Below are positions 1 through 12,843 of a stretch of DNA of 64,000 bases, one piece after another. The notes under the pieces are model-generated. The model had not been told where the DNA came from, made no database searches, and saw only the letters and a list, made by a program, of their open reading frames with translations. Within the stretch, counting starts at the first letter, position 1; the number at the start of each line of letters is the position of its first letter. This DNA is from Megaleporinus macrocephalus (lineage: Eukaryota; Chordata; Actinopteri; Characiformes; Anostomidae): assembly GCA_021613375.1 (NCBI GenBank), contig CM038710.1, forward strand, positions 28,149,763 through 28,213,762. Direction: 5' to 3'. A program made the translations under genes and the position numbers.

Positions 1-1571
1 GAGGTCCGGTCTGTTCCCGTGCCTGCTCCCCGGACGGTGGTCCGGTCTGTTCCCGTGCCTGCTCCCCGGACGGTGGTCCGGTCTGTTCCCGTGCCTGCTC
101 CCCGGACGGTGGTCCGGTCTGTCCCGCCTCCTGACTCCGCCCCCCGGACGGTGATCTGGGCGCCTCCTGACTCCGCCCCCTGTGCGCTTCCTGACTTTGC
201 ACCCAGAGCGCTTCATGGTTTTGTCCCGCGTAAGCTACCTGTTAAGGCAGACTTTGTTGCTCCCGCCCGCCCGCCCTGTTCTGTTTCTTTGCCTTGTTTT
301 GTTCCCGTTTTTGTTCCTGTTCCCGTTTTTGTCCCTGTTCCTGTTTTTGGTTTCCGTGTTCCTGTCCCCGTCGTTCTGTTTGTTCCTGTTTTTCTGCCTT
401 GTCCCCCTCCTGGTCTGTTGTCTCGTGTTTTGTCCTGTTCCCGGTTTTGAGTCCTGTCTGGTGTTTCGTTGTTTTCCTTGTCCTCGTTTTGGCCTCCTCC
501 CGTTTCGTCTCGTCATCCTCCTCCTGAGTCTTCTCGTCAGCCTCCTCCCTTGGCCTCTCGTCGTGTTCCTCGTTTCTCTCGTCTCCCTCCTCCCTTGTCG
601 TCTCGTCGGCTTCCTCCTGTAACTTCTCGTCGTCTTCCTCCCGTTTCGTCTCGTCGTCCTTACTCGTCCTCGTCTTTCCTGATTTGTTTGTCTGTCCCTG
701 GTTTTTTGTTCTGGTTCCTGTTTGCCCGTTTTTTTTCTGTGCCCGTTCCTGGTTTTCTGTGCCTGTCTGCCCGTTCCTGGTTTTCTCTGCCTATTCCTCT
801 CTGCCCGTTCCTGGTTTTCTCTGCCCGTTCCTGGTTTTCTGTGCCTGTCTGCCTGGTCTCTGTCTGTTCCTGGTCCGTCCGTCTGTCTGTTCCTGGTCCG
901 TCCGTCTGTCTGTTCCTGGTCCGTCCGTCTGTCTGTTCCTGGTCCGTCCGTCTGTCTGTTCCTGGTCCGTCCGTCTGTCTGTTCCTGGTCCGTCCGTCCG
1001 TCTGTTCCTGGTCCGTCCGTCCGTCTGTTCCTGGTCCGTCCGTCCGTCTGTTCCTGGTCCGTCCGTCCGTCTGTTCCTGGTCCGTCCGTCCGTCTGTTCC
1101 TGGTCCGTCCGTCCGTCTGTTCCTGGTCCGTCCGTCTGTTCCTGGTCCGTCCGTCTGTTCCTGGTCTCTGTCTGTTCCTGGTCTCTGTCTGTTCCTGGTC
1201 TCTGTCTGTTCCTGGTCGGTGTCTGTTCCTGGTCGGTCCGTCTGTCTGTTCCTGGTCTCTGTCTGTTCCTGGTCTCTGTCTGTTCCTGGTCTCTGTCTGT
1301 TCCTGGTCCGTGTCTGTTCCTGGTCTGTCTGTTCCTGGTCCGTCCGTCTGTCTGTTCCTGGTCCGTCCGTCTGTCTGTTCCTGGTCCGTCCGTCTGTCTG
1401 TTCCTGGTCCGTCCGTCTGTCTGTTCCTGGTCCGTCCGTCTGTCTGTTCCTGGTCCGTCTGTTCCTGTTCTCCTGGTCCCTGTTTTGTTTTCTGGGTCTC
1501 CTCCTCGAGGCGGGCTCCCGGGGTGTGTTCTCTTTCTCGCCTCTGGAGCTGCGTCCTTTGAGGGGGGGTGC
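1..1571 (+). repeat. GC-rich tandem-repeat region, probable internal 3' part of an LTR retrotransposon
   Basis: The first ~125 bases are about three copies of a 36-bp unit. From ~850 to ~1470 there is an array built on a T/C/G-rich unit of 23 bp with 19- and 17-bp variants, each centred on TTCCTGGTC. Between them lies degenerate pyrimidine-rich sequence. Several frames stay open over this stretch only because stops are rare in such repeats; their translations are short peptide repeats, so I call no gene. The array runs up to a purine tract at ~1559-1568 directly before an LTR, so I infer it is the non-coding 3' internal region of the same element. The rest of that element lies left of the window. 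Confidence 0.6.
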
Positions 1572-1901
1572 TGTCATACCCCGCCATGTTCCCCGCGTCC
1601 CTCGCTTGTTTACGTCCTGTCAAGTCCACGTGGTCTTTGTTTACCTTTTGTCATGTGTTCCTTGCCTCGGCCCTCCACCTGTGTCCCATCATGTTCACCA
1701 CCTGTTTCCGTTTCCCTCTCGTTATCCTGTGTATTTAGTCCGCCTGTTTTGCCCTCTCCCTTTTCGTTCATTGTTGTTGTTTATGTTAATGTTACTGTTG
1801 TTGTGGTGTACTCCGTCTGTTTCAATATTAAATCCGTGTTTAAACTACAGTTCGCAATTGTGTCTGCAACTGCCTTTCCTCGCTTCAGCTACACCGTGAC
1901 A
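1572..1901 (+). mobile_element. LTR (probable 3' LTR) of a Ty3/Gypsy-like retrotransposon
   Basis: A 330-bp block begins TGTCATACCCC and ends ACCGTGACA, so its ends are inverted repeats of TGTCA/TGACA as in LTRs. It is preceded by a G-rich polypurine tract (GAGGGGGGGTGC), the usual primer for plus-strand synthesis. Inside are a TATA-like stretch near 1731 (GTGTATTTAGTCC) and an AATATTAAA polyadenylation-like site near 1825. The 5' LTR lies outside the window, so the target-site duplication cannot be tested. The superfamily is inferred from end structure and resemblance to the LTR at 43959-44383; no protein domain is present here. Confidence 0.65.
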
Positions 1902-4783
1902 TATTTGGTCATTTGAGCAAACAGTGAACAATCTTGTACTGATATTTTTGTGCTGATACAGTGAACATGCGACTGTACAACCTTTTTTAACCTTTTCGTG
2001 TCCCGTAGTTTCAGCGTTTCTTGGCATTGGTTTCTTTTATGTATGTGTTTTTTTTTTTTTGTTTTTTTTTTTCAATTGTCTTGTAGGTTTTATTAGTCAT
2101 ATATGGGCTAAATATACAACTCCATTTACAACTTATAATATCATAATGAAAAATGAAATATTCATACATAAATAACAAAGAAAGATAAAATGAAATACAT
2201 AAAATCACATACAAGCTGTATCTCGTATCTGGAATTTGTAGTAAAACTATCTGCCAGTGTAGTAAAATCATTTCTCTCGAATAGTTAATAAATGACTTAA
2301 AAATTCCTGGAATAAGGTCAGTTAGAGGGCCCATCTTGTGAAAAACCAAATGTTCTGTGCTTTTAAAATAAAGTAGTTAGATGTAATATGTAAACATTGT
2401 TAAAAGTTCCAAAGCATAACATTCACTCCCCAATCCATGACTGGAAACGGCAACTAAAAATCTATTTGGAAATCAACACTACAGCAGTTTAGCCCCAAAC
2501 ATTTGCACTGAAGTTATAAAGAGTGTTTCAGTCTAGATATTTTTATTTTTTTTACATATTTTTAAAAATACATTATTTTTTTACATTATTAAAATTATTA
2601 TATTTATTATACGGAGCAGCGAACGTGTAGCACCATGGGCAACGTCTTGACAGCAGTAAAAGAGACATAAAACATGTAAATAGTTGGGACAGTTAGCTTA
2701 AAGATGCAGTGGTACAGTGTTAATGCCTGCTGTCCTGACTGTTCAGTGGTGCTGGGCTGTGGTCTCTCCTGCAGCCATGTTTAATAAAGAGCACTTTCTT
2801 CACTGGTGGAGCATCCTGTTACACAAGGTCTTCATCAAACACCCGCAATTACGCAACATCTAATTACGCAAGGTTATTAGATGAAGACGTGTTTCCTTAA
2901 TTGTTGTTAGAGGATGGAACATTGCTGGACTTCTTGCAACATCATGGTGCCCCACCCCATTACAGACACTCGGTCAGAGACTATCCTGATGTGCAGTTTT
3001 TTCCAAAAGTGGATTGGTGAAGGGGTCATGTCAGGACGCTATGAAGGTACAGAATTGTAACAGAGTTGTCTATGCTTATGCATCAACATTCAGACAGATG
3101 TTTTGATGAAAGTTCATCTGGAGTGGGAGAAAAGAATAGCATTAGCACTCGCACATGGATCCCAGAGCCTCAACTATATGAGCAATGTGTATTCCTGTCT
3201 TTCGTCTACAGCCATCTCTACATCGACAAAAAAGACTGACACCGCTGTTCTGCATTCTTCTGGTATTTGCCCAAACAAACTACAACACAGGATTAAAATA
3301 ACTAATACCCTCTGCTTGCAGTCGCTGTTTAAACTATCAGCTGAAACGTCTTGTTGAAGCAGTGTTTCCAGGGTTGGAGCACCATCTACTGTCTGCTGTT
3401 TGTTTTGACTGTTGTTCTAAATCTAAGGCTCTGGGAGTATCCCAGATCTCGAATAGCTCCATGCTCTCTGTTTAGTGCACTACATCGGTCACTTCTCACA
3501 GATAAATAGTGCACTGAATGTCCAATAGGTAGACATGATTCCTTTATGAATCTCTTGGACGTTAAATGTATTAATTGGATGTAAAAGTCATCATTGCATG
3601 ATTATTGAACTGCACCGTATAGGCAGTGTGGACAAATTGTAAATTTAACCTTAATGTAACCTTAAAATAACCTTAATTTAACCTCCTCTACCTGACCGAG
3701 TTTAGCTCAGGAAGGGCTCGTTAATCAGTTGATGGGCTGAATCAGGTGTGTTGAGAGCATGGAATACACTACAATGTGGATAAAACCTAAAACAGGACCA
3801 CTGATCTTATTTCAATAAGGTTTCACTCGTGCAGGACTGACCACAGACCACATGACTAATTTAGTAACCTAATAATGGCAGTTAATCATGACTGGTATGA
3901 GCAGAGCTTGTACAGTGAGGGTTAAATTTAGACCAGTGTTTCTCAGCTTCAGTCCCAGAGGTTCCCGTGGTGCACAGTTTTTCCAGCTCTAACGCGTTTG
4001 ATTCCTCAGCTCAAAGACGACTCAACTGTAAGATAAGAGTGTGACAGACTGTACTGGAAGGAAACTGTAAAGTTACAGCAGAAACAAACAGAGCTGCTTA
4101 AATCAGATGTATACTGCATAATGATACGCACAGGTGATTTTTACAGATCTCACTTCTACACATTTTAATACATTATTACTGTTTATTTGCAGAATTTAAG
4201 ATACTGGGAGAAAGAAAAGTACAACATGTGGCCTGTGCAAAGTTATGATGCATGTTTTATGCTTTATGTTTTCACCAGTATGTAAATTCATCAAACAAAT
4301 ATAAACTGTTCCAAAAACAAAAGCAGAAAATGTGATTTTTAAGTGTGTTCACTTGCCATAGAAGTTAAATATCAGGAGGCAGCACTGAAATTCTAAACAT
4401 TACATTATTAAATTCTGACTGTTGAGACATAAATATGGTGCACATATCCAATATAATCAAGCAAAAGACTTTATTAATTATAAAAAATTAACAATATTGT
4501 TTTACTAGTAGGCTATCGTTTTATTTTGCCACATCTAAAGGAAGCTCTGTCTCTCATATACTGTCCTCTTTTCTCTAGGACTGACTCCACTGCAACCGTT
4601 TGAAACTAACACTTTAAAGTAGAGAGATTTTCCCTGTTTGACATGTTTTCTGTAATAAACAGAACATTTTTGATGATATAATTATATAGTTGTTATAAAT
4701 ATATATGTTGTTTGCCTTTATCTTTTGTTGACTGCTGTAAAGTTGTAAGCATCTTTGAGTTTGTGAAGGGCAGAAGTTAAATG

Positions 4784-4832
<49 letters not shown>

Positions 4833-4960
4833 CTGTGAGATTTGTTTTATCTTAAAATCTAATTCATACCAGCAAAGACTCTTCCTCTCGTTAAAGCCGT
4901 ACTTAGACAGAGAACTGAATTATTCAAATTCCTAACATTACAATTAGAATTAACTTGAGG
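1902..4960. other. Intergenic DNA without a recognisable gene
   Basis: AT-rich sequence with no ORF resembling a known protein. It contains poly-T runs near 2050, an (ATT)n microsatellite at ~4784-4830 and remnants of dispersed fish repeats. Two related segments in opposite orientation lie at ~3700-3800 and ~3940-4010; both carry the CTGAATCAGGTGTGTTGAGAGC-like motif and its degenerate complement. Confidence 0.6.
4784..4830. repeat. (ATT)n microsatellite
   Basis: About 15 uninterrupted ATT units. Confidence 0.95.
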
Positions 4961-5836
4961 CGCCACAATGTAACTGATGCACTGTTTAAGGTAGAACGAG
5001 GAGGCGCCACAATGTAACTGCTGCATTGTTTAAGGTGGAACGAGGAGGCGCCACAATGTAACTGATGCACTGTTTAAGGTAGAACGAGGAGGCGCCACAA
5101 TGTAACTGATGCATTGTTTAAGGTGGAACGAGGAGGCGTCACAATGTAACTGATGCATTGTTTAAGGTGGAACGAGGAGGCGTCACAATGTAACTGATGC
5201 ATTGTTTAAGGTGGAACGAGGAGGTGCCACAATGTAACTGATGCATTGTTTAAGGTAGAACGAGGAGGCGCCACAATGTAACTGCTGCATTTTTTAAGGT
5301 GGAACGAGGAGGCGCCACAATGTAACTGCTGCATTGTTTAAGGTGGAACGAGGAGGCGTCACAATGTAACTGATGCACTGTTTAAGGTAGAACGAGGAGG
5401 CGCCACAATGTAACTGCTGCATTGTTTAAGGTGGAACGAGGAGGCGCCACAATGTAACTGCTGCATTGTTTAAGGTGGAACGAGGAGGCGTCACAATGTA
5501 ACTGATGCATTGTTTAAGGTGGAACGAGGAGGCGTCACAATGTAACTGATGCATTGTTTAAGGTGGAACGAGGAGGCGTCACAATGTAACTGATGCATTG
5601 TTTAAGGTGGAACGAGGAGGCGTCACAATGTAACTGATGCATTGTTTAAGGTGGAACGAGGAGGCGTCACAATGTAACTGATGCATTGTTTAAGGTGGGA
5701 CGAAGAGGCGTCACAATGTAACTGCTGCATTGTTTAAGGTGAAACGAGGAGGTGCCACAATATAACTGCTTCACTGTTTAAGGTGGAACGAGGAGGCGTC
5801 ACAATGTACCTGCTGCATCGTTTAAGGTGGAACAGG
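4961..5836. repeat. 44-bp minisatellite, about 20 tandem copies
   Basis: A 44-bp unit containing CGCCACAATGTAACTGATGC and TGTTTAAGGTGGAACGAGG is repeated head to tail about 20 times. Unit variants differ at a few fixed positions (GCGCC/GCGTC, GATGC/GCTGC, GTAGAAC/GTGGAAC), and some variants recur in blocks, suggesting higher-order duplication. The array lies ~200 bp before the CpG-richer stretch that probably holds the ppard first exon. Confidence 0.95.
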
Positions 5837-6049
5837 GGAATTTCAGCTTTACGCGCCATACCAGGTCCCCTTGCTTCGTGAATTGAACTCAGGTCCCGGT
5901 GGACTAACAGGACTGGAGTGAGAACTGAATTCTAATAGAATCGGTGTTGAAATAAAGGCATGTCTGTGTAATCAAATCTTGTCCAAAGGCTCGCCTAAAA
6001 GAAATATCTGCTTTTTAAACACTCCCACTCGCGCGTATCACTCACGCCA

Positions 6050-6549
6050 CGGATGACGCGCTGCTGTCTGTGGCTTTACTGTCAGTCCGGAGGTTCAACC
6101 ACAGCTCAGCGGCAGATCCGCCGAAAAACATCCGCCAAAGTTCACCTGCGCATCTTATACACGCGTTTATCGGTCCCGTCTATCAACGTCTTAATGCGAG
6201 CAGTAAAGAGACTGACAGAACTTTCTCACTGTTTACAATGTTTTTAAGCTTTTCACGTCTGACAGGACGACGCACATTAGCTTAGCTAGCTAGCTAGCTC
6301 ACGATAGCCAGTTCGCTACCATGTAACGTTAATGAGAGAAATCAGATACGCTGGACTGCAGAAATGTGTTAGATAACAGAAAAATAACAGATTAAAGTTA
6401 ATAATCCATTGTCTGACCATGCGATCGGCACGTATAGGGGACGACTGCTTGGAAATAGTTGATATTTACACAAGAGGACGAAAGTTGGTCACTCATCATG
6501 CTTCAAGCTGGGAGCCTTAAAAACTAGCTCAAAACTCAAGGACGAGCAG
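6050..6549 (+). promoter_or_regulatory. ppard: Probable promoter and noncoding first exon of ppard
   Basis: This stretch is richer in CpG than its surroundings and ends in a good donor context (GAGCAG|GTAACG at 6549/6550). It lies upstream of the ppard coding exons on the same strand with no other gene between. Short ORFs here match nothing I recognise. The assignment is an inference from position and the splice signal; full-length cDNA or RNA-seq across 6549 to 12785 would settle it. Confidence 0.35.
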
Positions 6550-7499
6550 GTAACGTTACTTGGTTCTGACTACAGATGGTTGTTTATGATTGTTCAGTAT
6601 AAGAGAGATAACTTTTGATTGCACTGTCAGCTAATAAACCACATTTAAACTATAGCATTAGCTGGCTGGGTAGTTTAACTCGGCTACTGTTCACTGACAG
6701 GTTGTGCGTAACGTTGTGTGTGGTTGACTACGCAATGTTAGCTGGGCTGTTAGCGGCGATATGATTGGACATATAAAGTATACTTTCCACAGACTTGTTT
6801 CAAGTTTGCTTTACTGGTTTCTGGTGTGCACCAGCCATCCAGCTAGCCATGTTAGCCACTAGGTTAAATTAGCTTGTGCTTAATAGAACTCGCTAACGTT
6901 AGCCAGCTAGCTGTTTGGCTAACCAGCTGTTTCCCAGTACTAGAGGAAAAGCGTAATTAATGCTTCAGAATGAACAGAAGCAGTATATTATCAGTGAGTT
7001 TTCCGTTGTTTGGTCCAAATATGCCTAATATTTAGCGACCTTCAGCGTTTCAGCCTACTTACTAACTTACTTACATACCTACATGTTAACGTAGCTAACA
7101 GCAGCACGTTCATGCCAGTTTAAAACCTTTGTCAGTGACTTTTGGTGCAAACGGAAGCCGGTGTGTTTTTATTCTATATATGTATATATACCGGATTCTG
7201 TAACTTGGTAAAACTGTTCCTTTTAAAGATAAAGTCGTGGGTGTCCGAACAATAACAACAGTGAAGAAATGTTGCCCTCATGGAGTTGGACATCTCAGAT
7301 TGCAGGAAGCATCTAAACATATAGAGTCCCGTTGATCTTGAGTAAGATAAGATAATAAGATATCTAAATGGAGTAGTGATCGGTAGACACTGTGATCAGG
7401 ACTGAATTTAATGTAAACAAAATACTTTAATGGTGCTTTTAAATGTTAAAATATATTTTTATTATATATTACCTTTATATCATGCTTACAGCAACTATT

Positions 7500-8085
7500 A
7501 TCTTATAAGGGGACCTGTTATGCTCATTTTTAACTTTGTAATTTTATATATATCTGCAATCTTTTTTGTAGTTTTCCCAAAACACATTATTGTTCTCATA
7601 CTGTACATCTGTATTCGCCCTCTTTCTGAAATGCCCTGTTGGAGCACTTGTGTCCCCCGCCTAGTGACGAGTCCAGTGTGCTCTGACCTCTTTCTACAAG
7701 TTTCACCCCCCACGCCGCTGGGGTTTGTTTGAACAATAGTGTCCGTTGTGCTGTATCAGTTTGAGCCAGAGTCCGATTGTGAAAGTCAGGTAGAACAAGT
7801 TAGTGAACCTGACCAACTTTTGCAAACTAGACTGGAGCAGAGTGATCAGTTTTGGCTTTTTTAGCTGTCTGTGTGTTGTGTGAGTGTGTGTCTGGCTTGC
7901 TGGTAGCATTGTGTTACAGGATGATGTCAGCTTGCAACTTAAAAAAAAAAAAAGAAGAAACAAAAAGGACTTGATTTCCAACAAGGCGTTTTGCACAGCC
8001 GAGAAAAGTGGTTTCTGTTGGAGAGAGTTTCTCCCTCTGGCATGTACTTTGGGCGTTCTAACTTTATAAAGCCAGAAAGGCGGGA
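7500..8085. repeat. Dispersed ~500-bp repeat, copy 1
   Basis: Shares an ordered set of motifs with 27150-27700 and 41040-41400: GGGGACCTGTTATGCTCATT near the start, TGAAATGCTCTGTTAGAGC-like sequence, a TGTGCTCTGA segment, GATGACGTCACCTT-like sequence, and GCTGAGAAAAGTGGT followed by TGGCATGTACTTTG. No ORF or terminal repeats are evident, so I cannot assign a class. Confidence 0.6.
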
Positions 8086-11000
8086 TAGGCCGTATAGCCT
8101 ATAGGCCATATGAGAGATGATTTACAGGTTGTGGACTGTAGAGTTTAGTAACAGGCTTGTGAGTTTGTTCATTAGGGCTTGGTTTAAATATTGCAGCATT
8201 CAGGCTAATCAGTATCAAGGCAGCTCATGACTTGAGCGTGCTACTGTGGCTTTTGCAAAAATGCTACGCAGCCTAAAAACTGTACTTTTGAGGCAAGACA
8301 AAACACGAGAAGTCCAGCCACTGGCATATATTCCTGTCATTCTCACAAAGACCTATTTATTTCCTCCTTGTGGCCCACTGATTGTATGCGTCAGGAAACT
8401 TTCATATAGTTACGGTTACAGAGAACTGGCATGACTGGTTATGGACAAGTCCTAACAGTTTCTCTGAACTCCTACTGTATGTGCACTCTATGAACTTGAA
8501 GACCCTGTAATGGTTTTCGTTTCCCTGTAGGGCACATAGCTTGGGTAAATGCATTGGAACAGAATTTCCACTGTGTGCGTATGGACACATTCTGCATGAC
8601 CACCTGATAATCCTCTTATCAGAAAATCTGTGGATTGTAAACTGTTCTCTGTCTGTTTTCAGCTTCCGTTCTTTCCACAGCTTGTTATCGATTTATTCCA
8701 TATCTAGAGTGGTTAAGGATGTTTGCCTGTACAGCAGCCTTTAATGACGTCAGAAGACCAAATACACAATATTTCTTCCATACATGCTGTTATAGTAAAA
8801 CACTTACATAAGCTAACCGTAGTGTATAGATACAAAGAATACGTCAGCCAGAGTAGTGTTTGCTGTGTCTTTCAATGGGAAGCTTGTTTTAAAGTGAAAG
8901 ATAAACGTGCTGGGAAACAGGAGCAGCAGTTTCCTCCATATGTTCTGACATTTCACAGAGCAATGGGAGTTTTGTTATGAACAGTCAGGAATGGCCTGGT
9001 ATGTGACTCCTCCTCCTTGTGGCTGTGAGTTATGAGGTTTGGGTTTGGTGAAATTACGCTGAGGAACTGAGTGGACACATTGAAGGAAAATCAGGCAATT
9101 TTTCAAAAGATGTGAACAAAATACTGTTCAAGAGAAAGGCCCTAAGAGCTGCCTGACAATGCACTTATGGTTAAGTTAGGAACGGTTAAGAATGTGCCAG
9201 AGAAATTATGTTATGTTAATCATGATAAGGGTTTGCCTTAAATGTATTTTTAAAATACACACATATTGCAATTCCTTAAACTTGCCACTAGAATAGCTCT
9301 ACTTGAAGCACTCATGCTAACATCAGCAATGCCTTGATCAAAATCTAGGCAATAAGCCAGTGTCCATGTTTTCATTGGGGCTGTGACAATTGAGGAGTTT
9401 GTTGACTGTGTGTATTTACCACTTACACAACTGCACTTTACAATTCAATTCCCATTTAAAATCTTTTAATACTGTAATTACAGATTTAGGCCTAATTATA
9501 CAGACAATAGCACATTTATTTAATGTAAACAGTTCATAATAGGAAGCGTTTAATAATTATTTCAATAAATCTTTTAATCACAAGGCTCTTCTAATCTCAG
9601 CCTGTCAGATTGCAATTCCACATTTATATTCTTATGTAGTGGTAACGGCCTTATTTACTCTGTCTCACCAAGAGAGGGTGGAAAAACAAACATCAAGCTA
9701 AGCCTCCTGCAGCCTGAGTGCCAGAAGTTGAAGAGTGAATACGCACATTTATAAATAGTAGTGTTAAACAATAAAATAAATAAATATTCTTCAGTTTATG
9801 GGATGCAGACTTGTAGTATTTGTCATGGTTGTGAAATAATGATCTAACAACCATGGTTTTGTGCATGAAATCCAGATTTCACAGACGCAACGTCACTGCT
9901 TCAGGCAGTCATCTCAACTGAAAAGGCTTTTATGAAAAATATTCATAAAAGTCACATGGAAGCTGTTAAGGTTTACAGCAGTCCTTTCACTGAGGTTAGC
10001 GTGCTGGTTGAGATGCTTTACACAGGACAGGTAGTTCAGCTACCTCTCACGATCCTGTGGTAATGGTGGCCGGACACAAGCACTCAGACCAGAGCTCTTT
10101 CTTGCATATAATTTTTTAATGAATTAATTGAACAGTAATATATCAAAACCTTTTAACTGAGAAAGCACAAAAGTGTATTTAAATGGGGGTGTCAAGTCAT
10201 ACATGGTCCTGGCTGTTAAGACATGTAGGCCCCAATCTGTTGTACGTGTCCAATAGTATTCAAATCCGTCATATAAACTAAGCACAAGACTTTATTATTA
10301 AATATATAAATAATATATATAATAATATTTTTATAGTTTCTAGTAGATTACGTCTTTGTGTCCGCATCAAATGGCTGTCGCTCTCGTTCTCTGAGCAAGA
10401 AAAAGCAAACTAATATCCCATTTATCTCATTTAGCCTTTCTAGCTTTAGGTTGAGGAAAAGAAAAAATATATACTTTGTCTTATTTTCTTTTGAGTGCAA
10501 CCATATGACATCACCGTGTGACAGTGTACTTGTAAAGCAGTTTTGCCTGATTTCTTTTTTAACAAGGCATTCTTTTCGGTTTGTATGTCATGTTTGAATA
10601 ATATTGCACATGTTTTTTGAGCTCGGGGTTCCCTTTAATGGGACAGCAGTATAAAATATGTAATCAGAGCATCTGCAGGTATCAGCAAAATCAATTCTTA
10701 AGTATTTTTGAAGCCTAAAGAGAGTTTGAGGCCGGCCTGGGCAATAATATAATTAAAAATAATTTATACAGTTAACTATAGTCTTTAAACTCGCTCCGAA
10801 ACCTATACGTGCTCTCTGCTGCAGGTTTGACTTAGTTTGCATTTTTAGATTATATGCCTATTTGGAACATGTTTTAATGATAATCTTTAATAATAACACA
10901 TATTACATTTACCTTACATTTTCTCTCTCCCCCCCCTCCCTCCCTCCCTGCCTACTTTGAGAAATCATTAGTGAGTTATCACATACTACTATATAAGACT

Positions 11001-11649
11001 GTTTTATTAGAGAAATCACTTTATAAGTAGTCTGACTGCAACCACTAAGAGTGTTACATTTCACTCTGGCTAATGTGTGATCGTTATGTAACAATGTAAC
11101 AGTGTACATTTATTATTTTGTTCCACACAAGTTAAAATAACTGAGGTCAGGTTTACTTTCCAGTGGAAGCTTTTTTTATAACACGTTTAAGGGGAACATA
11201 CTTTACTGTGTAAGTTGTGTAACTCTGAACACTACTGAAGTAGCTTGTTGGATTTCTGAACATCTAGTTAAACTTTATATGTATTCTATTTGTAACAGTC
11301 AGTTTTTTACTTCATATACTTGTAACTATATTAAATATACGTTTGAGTTCCTACTGGTGTGGGTTTCCTGTTTTTCAGTTATGAATACAAAAGCTCTTTG
11401 TTAATTGTTAACAGCTTTCCTTTGTGGCTGATCTGCTAACCACAGTTTTTATGAGCTGTGGATGCGCTGTTTATCATTCAGATTGCAGTTTAAGCACTAA
11501 ACTGATTTATCAAAAGCATACATTTTAAGAAGTCTTTTTTTACTAAGTAGTTAAATTAATCTAATAATCATGACAGCCCAACTTTAGACATTATAAATCC
11601 CATTCTATAAGGAAAGTGGAAACACTAGTACAGAATTTGTGTTCCTAGG

Positions 11650-12143
11650 GAAACTCTAAATAAACTGGAGCAAAAGTCAGAGACCACGTTCTTTTAATTT
11701 CTTTGGTCAATGCAGCCAATAAAAACAAAATATTCAGGTGATATATATTTAAAAAAATTATAAAAGTGTAACTCCGCAGTGTGACTCTTAATAACCAAGA
11801 CCCAGTAAATCACCAAACCTGTCAACCCTATTGATCGCTTTCATCTTTGAGAAATGAAGGGGAAAATCGAGAACATCCACTCTTACTCAACACAAAAGGA
11901 TGTGTAGCTGTTCGATACTGAGAAAAGGAAATGGACAGAAAAGAAGAATGTTTGCTAAGTTGTCAGCATTATTTAATGTGGTTGACATTACATGGATTAT
12001 GAGAAGCAGTAAAACAGATTCTTTGGATCTTTGGAGGTGTGCAGAAGATATGCTTGCAGATTTCTTTGAAAAAATGGAAACAAGTCTTTAAAGTGAAGCG
12101 AAGTGTGGACACTAAACAGTAAAAAAAACCCTGTTAATTAAAA

Positions 12144-12227
<84 letters not shown>

Positions 12228-12330
12228 GTTTAATTGTTTTTCTTTTTGTTTCATGATGTTGGATGACTGTTTTGAAATTAATAATTGTCTCTGAATTTTG
12301 TTCAGTACTGCACGACTCTGAATATGGCTG
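11650..12330. mobile_element. Decayed Tc1/mariner-like element with internal TA repeat
   Basis: The left end (GCAAAAGTCAGAGACCACG) and the complement of the right end (near 12290-12320) resemble the terminal repeats of the better-preserved Tc1-like relic at 51287-52209. The interior has no usable ORF and a (TA)n expansion at 12149-12225. Confidence 0.45.
12149..12225. repeat. (TA)n microsatellite
   Basis: About 38 TA units, lying inside the decayed Tc1-like element. Confidence 0.95.
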
Positions 12331-12802
12331 GTCAGGGTTTACAGCTTTCCTGAAACCAGAAGACGTTCTTACTTCTGCTGCAAAATAGCATTTTTTATAA
12401 ATATGTAAAGGTCTTTAATAATTTAGCCAGTTAGATAGCCTTTCCAGTAAGTGTACTTAGTTTGTTAATTGTTATGGCAAAGAGCAGGTTTGTGCACCAG
12501 TTGGTTTTGAGTGCTAATTCTACTGATAGGATCTCATTCATGGTACTTTGTTGTGGGATTACCAATATCTGTCTGTCATTCTGTAACACCACATTATTCT
12601 TTTAGCCAATTTTGTAATGAATTTCTCACTGCTTGAGAATCAGTTACTGGTTGTGAATCAACAGTTACTGGTTGTGAATCATCCTATTATGAATTGTTAA
12701 AGCCATTTTTTTTTTGGAAACTGGTACTCTGCTACTGAACCATAGTTAATGCTGTTTCCCCGTCTTTTGCTCTTTGTCTGTTAGGGTGGCCATAACAGCT
12801 CG

Positions 12803-12826
12803 ATGATGGATGGTTATGCACTTTAG
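12803..12826 (+). promoter_or_regulatory. Upstream ORF of 7 codons in the ppard leader
   Basis: The exon starting after the acceptor at 12784 opens with two tandem ATGs and reads MMDGYAL-stop. It ends 17 nt before the main start at 12844, which sits in a strong context (GCCATGG). A short uORF this close to the main start could lower initiation at the ppard ATG. That it is in the transcript is inferred from the acceptor at 12784. Confidence 0.45.
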
Positions 12827-12843
12827 CAGGCAAACAGAAAGCC

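Larger units (their letters stand above)
6550..12784 (+). other. Long presumed 5' intron of ppard, rich in repeats
   Basis: No coding exon is visible. It contains one of three related ~500-bp repeats (~7500-8085), a decayed Tc1-like element (~11650-12330) and a (TA)n tract at 12149-12225. The remainder is AT-rich unique-looking sequence. Confidence 0.5.

Noticed and set aside
19..1916. Long open frames on both strands in the first 1.9 kb
   Set aside because: They are translations of tandem repeats lacking stop triplets, open in several frames at once, with no recognisable domain.
4961..5836. Regularly spaced repeats that might suggest a CRISPR array
   Set aside because: Copies are directly abutting with no unique spacers, and the setting is a vertebrate genome.
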